Below, piece after piece: positions 16,623-24,307 of a stretch of DNA of 34,231 nucleotides. A program made the position numbers and the translations under genes. Position 1 is the stretch's first letter. Each line of letters opens with the position of its first letter. This DNA is from a virus, in the IMG/VR virus record IMGVR_UViG_3300024999_000262, positions 1-34,231 of that record; one strand, given 5' to 3'. The notes below the pieces were generated by a model. It was given only the letters and a program-made list of their open reading frames with translations. It was not told the DNA's origin and ran no database searches.

Positions 16623-17512
16623 AGATACTTAAGCCAACAACCGTAACAGACAGTAACTTAGTTTCTACAAACGTAACTGAAGCCGAGTATGCTGCTTGGT
16701 CATCTGGAACTACTTACGCTGAGGATGCTAGAGTTATAAAGAACCACAAGATCTGGCAGTCTGTAGCTGACTCTAACACAAACCACGACCCTGAAGAAGT
16801 AGGGTCTACTTGGTGGTCACTGTATTCATACACCAATGCTTGGTCTATGTTCGATGACAAGGTTGGGTCTAAGACTGTTAATGCGGAGTCTATTCAGGTG
16901 AGTTTTGAGCCAGGTAGAATTAGCGGTTTGGCTTTGATAAACATATCTGCTTTGTCGGTTACTGTAACTATGACAGACCCAGTAGAGGGGGTTGTGTTTA
17001 ACCAAACAATAAGTACGGTTGTAACAGACGATGTTTACGACTTATACACATACTTTTTTTCTCCGTTTAGGTATAAGACAAGCTTGTTTATAGAGCTTCC
17101 TGTATTCGGAGAAGCTACTTTGGATGTATCCATAAACAATCCTGGTTATAACGTTGAGTGTGGAGTTTTTGTATTCGGGGATGTCTTTACAATAGGCGAA
17201 ACTGAGTACGGAGCAGGCGTTAGCATACAAAGTTTTTCTGTTAAGGCACAGGATGCTTTTGGTAACTACACTATTCTATCAAGGGCTTTTTCAAAGAGGG
17301 GTAATTTTAGTGTGCAACTTATTAACCAGAATTTCGGCGCTACCCTAGCAATGTTTGAGTCATACAGAGATACACCAGTTGTATGGGTACCTACTACAGT
17401 TGACAACTTAGAATCTTCCCTTATAATTTATGGATTTTATAAAGATCTTGAGCTTAATGCTGAGTTCCACAACGAGAGTATTTGCACTTTGTCCCTTGAA
17501 GGGTTAACATAG
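16619..17512 (+). CDS. Tail-tip/minor tail protein with carbohydrate-binding-like N-terminus
   Basis: 297 residues, coupled to the tape measure by ATGA. Residues about 24-75 (AEYAAWSSGTTYAEDARV, then IWQSVADSNTNHDP, then STWW) have the aromatic-rich pattern of CBM5/12 chitin-binding-like modules common in siphovirus tail-tip proteins. The remaining part is beta-rich, with NAWSMFDDKVGSKT typical of the protein that follows the tape measure in many non-lambda-type siphoviruses. It likely forms part of the distal tail where the fibres attach. No lambda J-like or distal-tail hub sequence is recognisable after it, which is unusual or means those functions are divergent. Confidence 0.65.
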   Translation: MKILKPTTVTDSNLVSTNVTEAEYAAWSSGTTYAEDARVIKNHKIWQSVADSNTNHDPEEVGSTWWSLYSYTNAWSMFDDKVGSKTVNAESIQVSFEPGRISGLALINISALSVTVTMTDPVEGVVFNQTISTVVTDDVYDLYTYFFSPFRYKTSLFIELPVFGEATLDVSINNPGYNVECGVFVFGDVFTIGETEYGAGVSIQSFSVKAQDAFGNYTILSRAFSKRGNFSVQLINQNFGATLAMFESYRDTPVVWVPTTVDNLESSLIIYGFYKDLELNAEFHNESICTLSLEGLT

Positions 17513-17536
17513 TCTAAACTTACTTTAGGAGAATTT

Positions 17537-19276
17537 ATGCCTATTACAGCTTTACCTACGCCGCCGAATAGAATTCAAGGAGCTGCTACTTTCGCTGGGG
17601 ATGGGGATACCTTCCTTGCTGCTCTTCCTACATTTGCTACACAGGCAAATGCCTTGGCTGAGACGGTGAATGTAGCCTCATCCAGCGCCGTCTCTGCGGC
17701 GGCTACGGCTTTGGCCGCTGCCAACTTTAAAGGGGCGTACTCAGCCCTTACAGGCTCTTTAGCAATTCCAGCATCTACTTCTCACGGTGGATATTTCTGG
17801 CTACTTGTAGAGAACTCTACTGATGTTACTACTGATGTGCCGGGGGTGTCAAGCAAGTGGGAAGTCTACAATTTTGATACCAGTTCAAGCGGCTCTGCTG
17901 AAACTTGGTCTATATCGACAAACACGACCCTAACCTTGGAAAGAGTCCATGTAATTACGGCCACCGCTGACAACCTGGACGTTACCCTCCCAGGTGGTAT
18001 GCCTGAAGGTGGCCCAATATTTGTCATTAAGAGTCATGGAAATTATCCTTTTCACGTAGTTGATAGCGATAGCGAGCCATTATTCACCGTCGATCCTGGC
18101 CAAATAGTAACCGTGTTCTTATCTGACGCTACTACCAAAAAATATCATTGGCATAAGCTGCAAGCTACCACTTACGCTATGGTGCCTGATAGGGTGGAGA
18201 CAGCGTTCGAGAGTGCTTCAACTGCTACGATATCATCAGCAGTTGTTGACACCAATAAAGTACTCGTTGTTTACACCGACGCAGGTAACAGCAACAAAGG
18301 AACCGCCATTGTATTAACAATAGACGACTATGATATAGAGGTTGGAGTCCCGTATGTGTGGTGCGACGGAGCCGCAAGTGGTTTTAATGTCTGTAAGCTG
18401 CGCACAGATGCAGGATTTGTATCTTACATAAATCCACTGGACTCCTCATACCTATCGACCATAGCACTCACAGTTACGGGTACAGGTACCAGTGCAACTG
18501 TAGAGGCTGGAACTCCAGTCAGGATAGTAGCTGCAACAGGATCTACTCCGACACCGGTTTATCTGCAGGACGACAATGTAGCCGTGGTTTACTCCACAAG
18601 CAGCAATATGTATGTTGTCGCTGCAACGGTGTCTGGCACAGTTGTTACGGTTGGCTCGCCCAACGGCGGGTTAGCCATGAGCAACACTACCGGCCTGTAT
18701 GGCTACAGTTTCCCGGTCGCGGCCCTGTCAAGCTCATTGATTGTGTTCGGGTATTTGAACACTTCTGCGTATATCTGCGCTGCGACTATATCAGGAACTA
18801 CTGCCACTGCTGGTTCGTCTGTTGCTGCTGGATTAGGTGATAATGCGGGTTATTACCTATTAAGACTCTCCGACACTACCGCGCTTATGACTTATGGCGG
18901 AGTAGCTACAGATCCAATTGGAGTAATAAGAAGTTGCACTATATCAGTGTCAGGCACAGTTATAACAAAAAATAAGGTGAACAGTATATTTAGCCAACCT
19001 GTAGGCCCATCTATTTACGCGAGTACCTATTACATAGACTTCAGCACTGTTGGAATAGTGTGCCACATGGCTGATGGCTATACTCAATACCTGCGTTATG
19101 GCGTTATAAAGTTACAAGGTGCCGACACGCAATATATGCTAGAAATGGATGGTCAGACACTGACATCTGTAACAGGATTAAGAATATCGAACCATTACGG
19201 TAACAATGTTATAGCAACTTATGCCGGCGGCAGTAGTTATGGAGTCGCTAAAGTGATAAAAGTGAGGGCTTTATGA
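17537..19276 (+). CDS. Tail fibre-like protein, propeller-like C-terminus
   Basis: 579 residues, TTTAGGAG site. The opening (ITALPTPPNR, then AATFAGDGDTFLAALPTFATQ) is a hallmark of siphovirus tail fibre N-termini that attach to the tail tip; an Ala-rich helix follows (about 40-70). From about residue 240 to 560 there are recurrent units of about 45-50 residues ending in strands such as NKVLVVYTDAGN, NVAVVYSTSSN, SLIVFGYLNT and TALMTYGG, each followed by a short VSGT/ISGT turn. This is the look of a beta-propeller. Receptor contact is a reasonable guess. It ends in an ATGA overlap with the next gene. Confidence 0.75.
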   Translation: MPITALPTPPNRIQGAATFAGDGDTFLAALPTFATQANALAETVNVASSSAVSAAATALAAANFKGAYSALTGSLAIPASTSHGGYFWLLVENSTDVTTDVPGVSSKWEVYNFDTSSSGSAETWSISTNTTLTLERVHVITATADNLDVTLPGGMPEGGPIFVIKSHGNYPFHVVDSDSEPLFTVDPGQIVTVFLSDATTKKYHWHKLQATTYAMVPDRVETAFESASTATISSAVVDTNKVLVVYTDAGNSNKGTAIVLTIDDYDIEVGVPYVWCDGAASGFNVCKLRTDAGFVSYINPLDSSYLSTIALTVTGTGTSATVEAGTPVRIVAATGSTPTPVYLQDDNVAVVYSTSSNMYVVAATVSGTVVTVGSPNGGLAMSNTTGLYGYSFPVAALSSSLIVFGYLNTSAYICAATISGTTATAGSSVAAGLGDNAGYYLLRLSDTTALMTYGGVATDPIGVIRSCTISVSGTVITKNKVNSIFSQPVGPSIYASTYYIDFSTVGIVCHMADGYTQYLRYGVIKLQGADTQYMLEMDGQTLTSVTGLRISNHYGNNVIATYAGGSSYGVAKVIKVRAL

Positions 19277-19884
19277 GAATAATTGTTGATAAGTTAACAG
19301 GGGTTGTTAAGTATATGGGAAACGGTACTTATTTGTCGGAGACAGGCGTGACATCTATCACCCTGAAAGATCCAACCACAACAACTGCCAATGCCTTTGA
19401 GGTAGAAGTTGAAGATCCACCAAAAGATCTTGAGCCCTGGCTATATAAGTTTGTCATAGGCCAGCTTGTTTATAATGTTGAATCCAATATTTATTCGGCT
19501 AAACTTGATTTACTGAAAGAGGAACTTTGTGACCGAGTAGACGAACTCCGAAAACAGAAGGTCTACTCTGACATAGCAGCTACGTTCCCTGACGGAGAGA
19601 AAGTAATTCAGTTTAGAGACGAGGTAGACAGAGCTAATCTTTCAAACGTAGCCCAGAACTGCCAACTGTTGGTAGCCGCCGGAGCACCTGATACACTTGT
19701 CCCCTACAGGGCCGCTGACAATGTAACTCAGTATCCCGCAGCCCAACAAATGCTGATGATTGCTGTTGGTGTAATGATATCTAAACAAAGTATAGTTTCA
19801 GTAAGTTGGGACCACAAAGACGCTATTAGGCTAATGACTACTTTGGAAGAAGTTTACCAATATGACATTACCACTGGGTGGTAA
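19273..19884 (+). CDS. DUF4376-like tail-associated protein
   Basis: 203 residues. Residues about 80-203 carry the DUF4376-type pattern: KLDLLKEELCDRVDELRKQ, then a DGEKVIQFRDEVDRANL segment, then a final stretch ending in DAIRLMTTLEEVYQ. Such domains lie at the end of phage tail-fibre assembly or accessory proteins. The N-terminal 70 residues look like a short beta region. Translationally coupled to the fibre gene (ATGA). Function is not established for the family. Confidence 0.7.
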   Translation: MRIIVDKLTGVVKYMGNGTYLSETGVTSITLKDPTTTTANAFEVEVEDPPKDLEPWLYKFVIGQLVYNVESNIYSAKLDLLKEELCDRVDELRKQKVYSDIAATFPDGEKVIQFRDEVDRANLSNVAQNCQLLVAAGAPDTLVPYRAADNVTQYPAAQQMLMIAVGVMISKQSIVSVSWDHKDAIRLMTTLEEVYQYDITTGW

Positions 19885-19896
19885 AAGGAGAACAAA

Positions 19897-20169
19897 ATGA
19901 CAGCTATTACTTCCACTGATGACATAGACACTTGTGTAGCCTTTGACTTAATGGGTAGAGGTAGAATCTCAGCTTCTGATTTAACTGGCGAGTACAAGGT
20001 CAATATATACGAAGAGATGCCTGACGGTACTTATAGGCTGGCTACTGAGGATGGTATTAATGGATTGGCGTTGACTGCTGCTCAACCGTCCCGTAATGTA
20101 GAATTATACGGTAATCATAAGGCGGTTAAGTCTAACGCTGCTATAGGCGATGTGACCTATGCAAACTAG
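19897..20169 (+). CDS. Hypothetical small protein in tail-fibre operon
   Basis: 90 residues behind AAAGGAG. No family recognised. The sequence is beta-like (YKVNIYEEMPDGTYRLAT, then VELYGNHKAVKSN) without signal peptide or membrane segment. Its last 11 bases overlap the next gene. In phages, small proteins in this position are often fibre connectors or minor virion parts, which is only positional reasoning. Confidence 0.65.
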   Translation: MTAITSTDDIDTCVAFDLMGRGRISASDLTGEYKVNIYEEMPDGTYRLATEDGINGLALTAAQPSRNVELYGNHKAVKSNAAIGDVTYAN

Positions 20170-20626
20170 AACTTTCAGCCGAAAAGGTAGTAGTAAGGTA
20201 AGTAGGAAAGCTTCCACGGATGTTGGGGCCAGTCTAGTGAAGTCTGGTCTCGTTTTCGCTGCGTTGAAGAAGTATGGAATGATTGATGTTATCGGCTTAT
20301 CAATCAGCGATGCACCGAATATCCGCGAGGAGTTATGGCCGATATTTTTTGCGCTCGACGGAGAGGGGCAACCTACTGAATTACTCGATGCTGCGACGAT
20401 CATCACCAATATTGAGGCCAGTGTATATCTGAACAACGGCCTGGAACTGGTGGGTGACGAAACGATAGGATATGCCCAATTCATCAAAGGGACATCTGGT
20501 GCGATATTAAGAAAAGAATACAGGTATTTCCGTAAAATATACGCGCCAGCTGGTTTCCAGGAGAACGACACGATATGGATGCGAGAGAATGGGGCAGTAA
20601 TCTGCCAGGAGGGGTATCAATTATGA
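20159..20626 (+). CDS. Hypothetical protein at the start of the GC-rich fibre module
   Basis: 155 residues. The N-terminus is basic (TRTFSRKGSSKVSRKAS). The rest is mixed, with beta strands near IYAPAGFQENDTIWMRENGAVI. The start overlaps the previous gene and the weak ribosome site suggests coupling. Base composition changes inside this gene at about 20240, from the A/T-rich style upstream to a G/C-rich style that persists to 22108. This suggests that only the first about 27 codons belong to the resident genome. Function unknown; association with the fibre that follows is likely. Confidence 0.65.
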   Translation: MQTRTFSRKGSSKVSRKASTDVGASLVKSGLVFAALKKYGMIDVIGLSISDAPNIREELWPIFFALDGEGQPTELLDAATIITNIEASVYLNNGLELVGDETIGYAQFIKGTSGAILRKEYRYFRKIYAPAGFQENDTIWMRENGAVICQEGYQL

Positions 20627-20832
20627 AAAGATATGTGTTTACGGAGCAGGAGGTTGCGAAAATACTGGAAACGTTGGCATCCCAGCCATACAGACATTCA
20701 TTTGCAGCCATCGAAATGATAAAAAAGTACGCGCAAGAGTTGCCAGAGGCTCCACCTCCGCTTGTCAAAAAAAGGTCGTCCATCAGTGCCGCAAAGAAGC
20801 GAATTGAGAAAGAAATAGGAGGTGTAAAGTGA
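20623..20832 (+). CDS. Small helical hypothetical protein
   Basis: 69 residues from the ATG at 20623 (ATGA overlap, GGAGGGG 8 bases before); a longer frame from 20575 has no site. It has a helix (FTEQEVAKILETLAS) and a Lys-rich C-terminus with a possible second helix. It is followed by a GTGA overlap with the receptor-binding fibre gene. It could be a fibre chaperone or attachment adaptor, from position only. Confidence 0.65.
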   Translation: MKRYVFTEQEVAKILETLASQPYRHSFAAIEMIKKYAQELPEAPPPLVKKRSSISAAKKRIEKEIGGVK

Positions 20833-22019
20833 CTGCTGGAACAGGCTTTTCTCAATGGACGCCACTATCAGGCGCTATTGCTGATACTGATATATTTGGG
20901 ATCACTGATATCAGCGACACTGCTCAATCTGATGATGGGTCGAGTAAATTTGTTACAGGCTCGCAGTTAAAAAATTATGTGTTACGCAGGGACGTAACCA
21001 ACGCCGCAGGTGATGGCCCCAATATAGTACTCGGTCATACTGCCAATGCCATATCTGATGATGTGTCCACATCCATAATATTGGGAGGTGGTAATTCGTC
21101 GTACAATAATGTCATCGGCGGGGATGGAAGTGCAACAGTTGGTACTACCACCCCCAATGCCATGAGTGCTGGCACAGGCGCTAATGTCTCGGTTATCGCT
21201 GGATATGATAACGTTGCCGGACAATTATCGTCAAAAATAATTGCTGATCACTCCTACACCGAGATAGGTGGCAACGGCCATAACGCCATTTTCGGTGGTG
21301 CTAACCATGTTATGCGCTCTACGGCAGAGTTTGCATTTATCGGTGGGGGTAACTCCAACGAGGTTTCCGGTGCCGGTGGATTCGCCTCTGGCCTGCGTAA
21401 TACTGTAGGCGGACAGGGCAGTGTGTCGTTCGGCTACGATAATACCATTACCGAGGCCGGCGGATACACCACAGGGGCGGCCCATAATGTTACGGGCGGG
21501 TATGCACAGGCTCATGGATCGACCTGCAACGCCGAGGCGCCATTCAGCCGGGCCGAGGGGTCGTCAGCTCGCGCCCGAACATTAGGTCAACAGGCGTTTA
21601 CCGGAGGGGTATTTGCCGTTCAGGGGGATGCCCAGACATCTACTATAGAGATGCATCGAGCCACAACCGATGCGACGCAGATGACGATGGGAATCGTGGG
21701 AAGTAGCACATCACACCAATTGCTCCCCAACCAGACCGTAGCCTATGACATTATTGTAGTCGCCCGTGACGCGGCAGGGACCGATTCCTCCGCATGGAGA
21801 TTAACTGGATTAGCCAGGCGCGGTGCGACAGGTACTCCCGCACTTGTGGGGGCTATGAAAACCGTGTTGGGGGTAGATGCGGGGGCGGCCGCATGGGATG
21901 TGGAAATGTCGGCGGATTCTGCCGGGGGGCTTAATACGCTCATAACCGGAGAGGCGGCCAAAACAATACGATGGGTGCAGCGTATGACCCTGATTGAGGT
22001 AATGGTTCCGGCTGAATGA
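20829..22019 (+). CDS. Receptor-binding tail fibre with YadA-like beta-roll repeats
   Basis: 396 residues, GTG start in a GTGA overlap. From about residue 60 to 260 it shows repeats of about 14-16 residues (such as GGGNSNEVSGAGGFASG, then RNTVGGQGSVSFGYDNT, then GGYTTGAAHNVTGGYAQAHG). This is the left-handed parallel beta-roll pattern of trimeric autotransporter heads (YadA/Hep_Hag). A globular beta domain follows (about 280-396). Trimeric fibres of this design bind host surface receptors. GC content is clearly higher than in the tape measure or replication genes, with codons ending in C or G, which points to recent acquisition. Confidence 0.75.
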   Translation: MTAGTGFSQWTPLSGAIADTDIFGITDISDTAQSDDGSSKFVTGSQLKNYVLRRDVTNAAGDGPNIVLGHTANAISDDVSTSIILGGGNSSYNNVIGGDGSATVGTTTPNAMSAGTGANVSVIAGYDNVAGQLSSKIIADHSYTEIGGNGHNAIFGGANHVMRSTAEFAFIGGGNSNEVSGAGGFASGLRNTVGGQGSVSFGYDNTITEAGGYTTGAAHNVTGGYAQAHGSTCNAEAPFSRAEGSSARARTLGQQAFTGGVFAVQGDAQTSTIEMHRATTDATQMTMGIVGSSTSHQLLPNQTVAYDIIVVARDAAGTDSSAWRLTGLARRGATGTPALVGAMKTVLGVDAGAAAWDVEMSADSAGGLNTLITGEAAKTIRWVQRMTLIEVMVPAE

Positions 22020-22108
22020 GAACCCTGATCATAATTTTCACGGTTGTTTTGCTGGTCGCCGACATCGTGATGTGGTGCAAAATTCTGAAGCAGCGGTCTG
22101 CACGATAA
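22016..22108 (+). CDS. Predicted 30-residue single-membrane-span peptide
   Basis: Starts in an ATGA overlap with the fibre gene. The sequence has one hydrophobic stretch of about 17 residues (TLIIIFTVVLLVADIVM) and a basic C-terminal tail (KILKQRSAR). It could be a micro-protein of lysis or superinfection control, or a non-functional reading frame. Coupled start and clean membrane segment support it; there is no homology. Confidence 0.45.
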   Translation: MRTLIIIFTVVLLVADIVMWCKILKQRSAR

Positions 22109-22119
22109 GAAATTAGTAT

Positions 22120-22140
22120 CAGTCACTTCACCAGTGACTG
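22120..22140. terminator. Weak hairpin at the convergent junction
   Basis: CAGTCACT (22120-22127) pairs perfectly with AGTGACTG (22133-22140) across a 5-base loop. No T-tract follows on the + side and only a weak one on the - side, so termination is uncertain; the - strand stop codon lies inside the stem. Confidence 0.45.
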
Positions 22141-22512
22141 TATAGCGGGCCACATCCAATCTATGATCTTAACGGCAGCGACTATAGCTACAGTAGCCCA
22201 GACTATAGTTCGCTGCCAGTTAGCATTTTTCCAATCCTCAAGAGATTGTAACCTAGTATCTATTTTAGACCTATAATCAGCACAACTGATAGCGCAGTCT
22301 CTACTGTGCTGCTCTAGTTTGTTCAGGTCTTTCTCTACCGATTTTGTTCTTACAGTACTGGTGGTATTTATGAGATCCTCAGCGGCTTCGATCTTACTGT
22401 CAATATCTTCTTTTATATTTGCCTTAGCCTTATCCACTAACTGTATAAGTCTCTCTTCAACCTTGTCTATCCTAGAGTACACCCCCTGAACCTTCTCATC
22501 AATCTCGTTCAT
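22123..22512 (-). CDS. Coiled-coil protein with C-terminal membrane segment (holin-like)
   Basis: 129 residues. A long amphipathic coiled coil (about 5-90, full of Glu/Lys/Asp heptads) leads to one C-terminal hydrophobic segment (about 103-120, TIVWATVAIVAAVKIIDWM). The architecture is that of XhlA-type holin partners and other phage lysis or membrane proteins. Two Cys (CAISC) lie before the membrane segment. The endolysin is far away (27645), so assignment to lysis is an inference. Start ATG 22512 has a weak site (AAGGTAAG) 7 bases upstream and lies 5 bases after the receiver-like gene. Confidence 0.6.
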   Translation of the reverse strand: MNEIDEKVQGVYSRIDKVEERLIQLVDKAKANIKEDIDSKIEAAEDLINTTSTVRTKSVEKDLNKLEQHSRDCAISCADYRSKIDTRLQSLEDWKNANWQRTIVWATVAIVAAVKIIDWMWPAIQSLVK

Positions 22513-22517
22513 TCATC

Positions 22518-22943
22518 TTACCTTTTTCGGATGAGTTCTCTGAAATTTATTCTTTTGATTACGAGATCTAGCCACATCGGAAGGCTATGTTCTATTTCAT
22601 TGTTATTACTGGTATCAAGAGTGGCGTCAGCACCAGCAAGTATTGACTGACAAACAAAACTAACACCTGTGAATTTAGTTTTTACCAAGAATATTATATC
22701 AGGCCTAGTTTCCTTAGCCAATCTGCACAACATTATCCCTGTATTTTCAAAGTTGTCTAGCCTAAGTTCTGCTATTACTATATGTACATCTTTCTCTTGT
22801 CTGATTATTTCCAGCGCATCCTTTGACTTATCTACACAGAATACTGAGTTGATCCCAATGTTAGTTAGAGAGCAACATGTTTTTTGAAGTTCAATAGCAT
22901 CCGAGTCAACCACAAGTACTCTAAGATCAGATATTTTACACAT
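22518..22943 (-). CDS. Degenerate response-regulator receiver (CheY-like) protein
   Basis: 141 residues from ATG 22943. It shows the receiver order: LRVLVVDSD (D13, D15), a helix, HIVIAELRLDN where the phosphoacceptor Asp is expected but E59 is found, helix GIMLCRLAKETRPD, then strand IIFLVKT, helix, strand ATLDT. The conserved Lys after the fifth strand is missing. This makes it a pseudo-receiver, possibly locked by the Glu, with no output domain. Phages rarely carry receivers. The longer TTG start (23021) would add 26 residues coded inside a hairpin, so I prefer ATG, although no good ribosome site precedes it. Its role could be to interfere with host signalling; that is speculation. Confidence 0.7.
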   Translation of the reverse strand: MCKISDLRVLVVDSDAIELQKTCCSLTNIGINSVFCVDKSKDALEIIRQEKDVHIVIAELRLDNFENTGIMLCRLAKETRPDIIFLVKTKFTGVSFVCQSILAGADATLDTSNNNEIEHSLPMWLDLVIKRINFRELIRKR

Positions 22944-22951
22944 AGAAAAAT

Positions 22952-23018
22952 AATGGCCTGTTTGATTTGATGTGAAGTTGTTGTTTACAGCAACTTTACA
23001 TCCTCCAAACAGGCCATT
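22952..23018 (-). terminator. 67-nt long hairpin with T-run before the receiver-like gene
   Basis: Outer stem 13 bp (22952-22964 with 23006-23018), inner stem about 15 bp (GATGTGAAGTTG paired with CAACTTTACATC, one G-U, plus three closing pairs), small internal loop and 4-base apical loop. On the minus strand it is followed by ATTATTTTTCT, so it reads as an intrinsic terminator or attenuator, only 8 bases before the ATG of the next gene. Confidence 0.6.
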
Positions 23019-23044
23019 CAAGACATTTTCGATCTATCCAGAAA

Positions 23045-23638
23045 TTAGAACCCTAGCTTTCCATTATTGAGTAACCCAGGCAGCATCAAGCTATTGAAAT
23101 TATAGACACTTGGCCCAACTGCCCTGTATTTATTCCAGACTGTATGGCCAAATTTGTCTAAAGCAAGTTTAGTCGAATTCGCTATAATGGTTGCCCCCGT
23201 TGCCTCGATCACAATATCCCTCAGTAGTCCATCAAAGAATTCCTTGCCGTAGCCCACAAACACAGGCATTAATTCCCCAAACTTGTCAGGGAACTTCTCA
23301 TAGAGAGACATAGATGATTCATTAAAGACTACTCCTGGTATCCTCTCAGTCAGTAAGTACCCATACTGGTATCCAAAATCGTGGGGGATAGCTCCGTAAG
23401 CTAGTGGACCGCTGGGGGAGAAGCCTGGCACAGCCCACAGAAGTCTTGGTACAGAGGCTAGGTCAGTTATAAAGTCTTTAGGCTGTACTAAATTATACTT
23501 GTAAGAGTACCCAATTCTATAGTCTTTAGTAAGCTGAAGATTAGGGGGATTATCTTTTACAGCTTTGAACTTCTCCCAAAAGGATATGCCCTTATAGTTA
23601 ACTCTAACCAGCTTAAACTCAGGATCTGGTATAATCAA
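23045..23638 (-). CDS. DUF1353-like phage protein
   Basis: 197 residues, TTG start supported by AGGAGAAG 5-10 bases upstream and by a TTGA overlap with the preceding mini-ORF. The central motif DFITDLASVPR (residues 55-65) and IPHDFGYQYGYL (84-95, with H86/D87) are the signature of DUF1353, a group of proteins widespread in siphovirus and prophage genomes, often near lysis or tail genes; function is not settled, a peptidase-like or cell wall role has been considered. It ends about 25 bases before the large hairpin. Confidence 0.75.
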   Translation of the reverse strand: MIIPDPEFKLVRVNYKGISFWEKFKAVKDNPPNLQLTKDYRIGYSYKYNLVQPKDFITDLASVPRLLWAVPGFSPSGPLAYGAIPHDFGYQYGYLLTERIPGVVFNESSMSLYEKFPDKFGELMPVFVGYGKEFFDGLLRDIVIEATGATIIANSTKLALDKFGHTVWNKYRAVGPSVYNFNSLMLPGLLNNGKLGF

Positions 23639-23766
23639 ACTCTTCTCCTATTCACTTTGTTATTTCTCAAAAACTCCAAACATATAGGACAGAACCCATG
23701 ACTAGCTCTTGTGCCTGGAACGTGGTCATAAGGAACAGTGTAATACTTCCCATCAGCAGTCTTTAT
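23635..23766 (-). pseudogene. SHGFCPIC mini-ORF without a canonical start codon
   Basis: 43 codons run from ATA (23766), just after a TAG, to TGA overlapping the TTG start of the DUF1353 gene. The C-terminal half has RASHGFCPICLEFLR, matching the SHGICPDC-type zinc motif found at the end of bacterial signalling proteins and in small phage proteins. There is no ATG, GTG or TTG before the motif and no ribosome site. It may be decayed, start at AUA, or be read after the upstream gene by stop-codon bypass. Confidence 0.5.
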
Positions 23767-23779
23767 CTACAACAGTGGC

Positions 23780-24307
23780 TCAGTATTGGAAGGTTATTCT
23801 CCATGGCCTTACACCATTTTTAACCCTCTTATACTTAACAATCATTGTATCTATGTCGCTAATGTCACAGTCAAGAGAATACTTATCACAAACAGCCTTC
23901 CACCTTAACAGGTAAGATGGTGCGTACCTCAGATTAGGCGGCAGCCAGTCACTATAAATTTTATCACTCTTCGAAGCGTTTACTGACTCTTGGACAAGTA
24001 CTAAGTTCAGCGGGTCGTTAGCGAACTCCTCTCTTCTCTCATCAGTCCACTTATCAGCCCCTAAATCACAAGCAGCCTGTAACGGCACTACATGATCCAA
24101 CTCAGCCTTAGTAATACTGGCTAATTCTCCAGTATAAGGACAAATAAACTTATCGCCCAGAATAACTTCAGCCTTAACAAACTCCTCCCTAGTATCAAGA
24201 CCATCTTTATCTAAGTCAACCCAGTGATTGAAGCTACGCCTGTTGCATTCTGCCGGGTATGCGTTGCTTGCTAATAGGAGAACAAGCAGGGCACTATAAA
24301 CTCTCAT
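23780..24307 (-). CDS. Secreted HNH nuclease
   Basis: 175 residues. Signal peptide: basic MR, hydrophobic core YSALLVLLLASNA, cleavage probably after A19 (YPA). The mature part has WVDLDKDGLDTRE, CPYTG (56-60), AELDHVVPL with D71-H72, FANDPLNLV (N101) and NASKSD (N110-D115), all as in the DUF1524/GmrSD-type HNH nucleases exported by bacteria and phages. Export implies action in the periplasm or outside, for example destroying extracellular DNA or DNA of competing phages during entry. ATG follows GAGGAG; the gene overlaps the previous small gene by 14 bases. The family match is strong; the target is inferred. Confidence 0.85.
   Translation of the reverse strand: MRVYSALLVLLLASNAYPAECNRRSFNHWVDLDKDGLDTREEFVKAEVILGDKFICPYTGELASITKAELDHVVPLQAACDLGADKWTDERREEFANDPLNLVLVQESVNASKSDKIYSDWLPPNLRYAPSYLLRWKAVCDKYSLDCDISDIDTMIVKYKRVKNGVRPWRITFQY

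Noticed and set aside
22944-23021. TTG start adding 26 residues to the receiver-like protein
   Set aside because: The extra residues are the translation of a long hairpin and the TTG has no ribosome site; not excluded completely.
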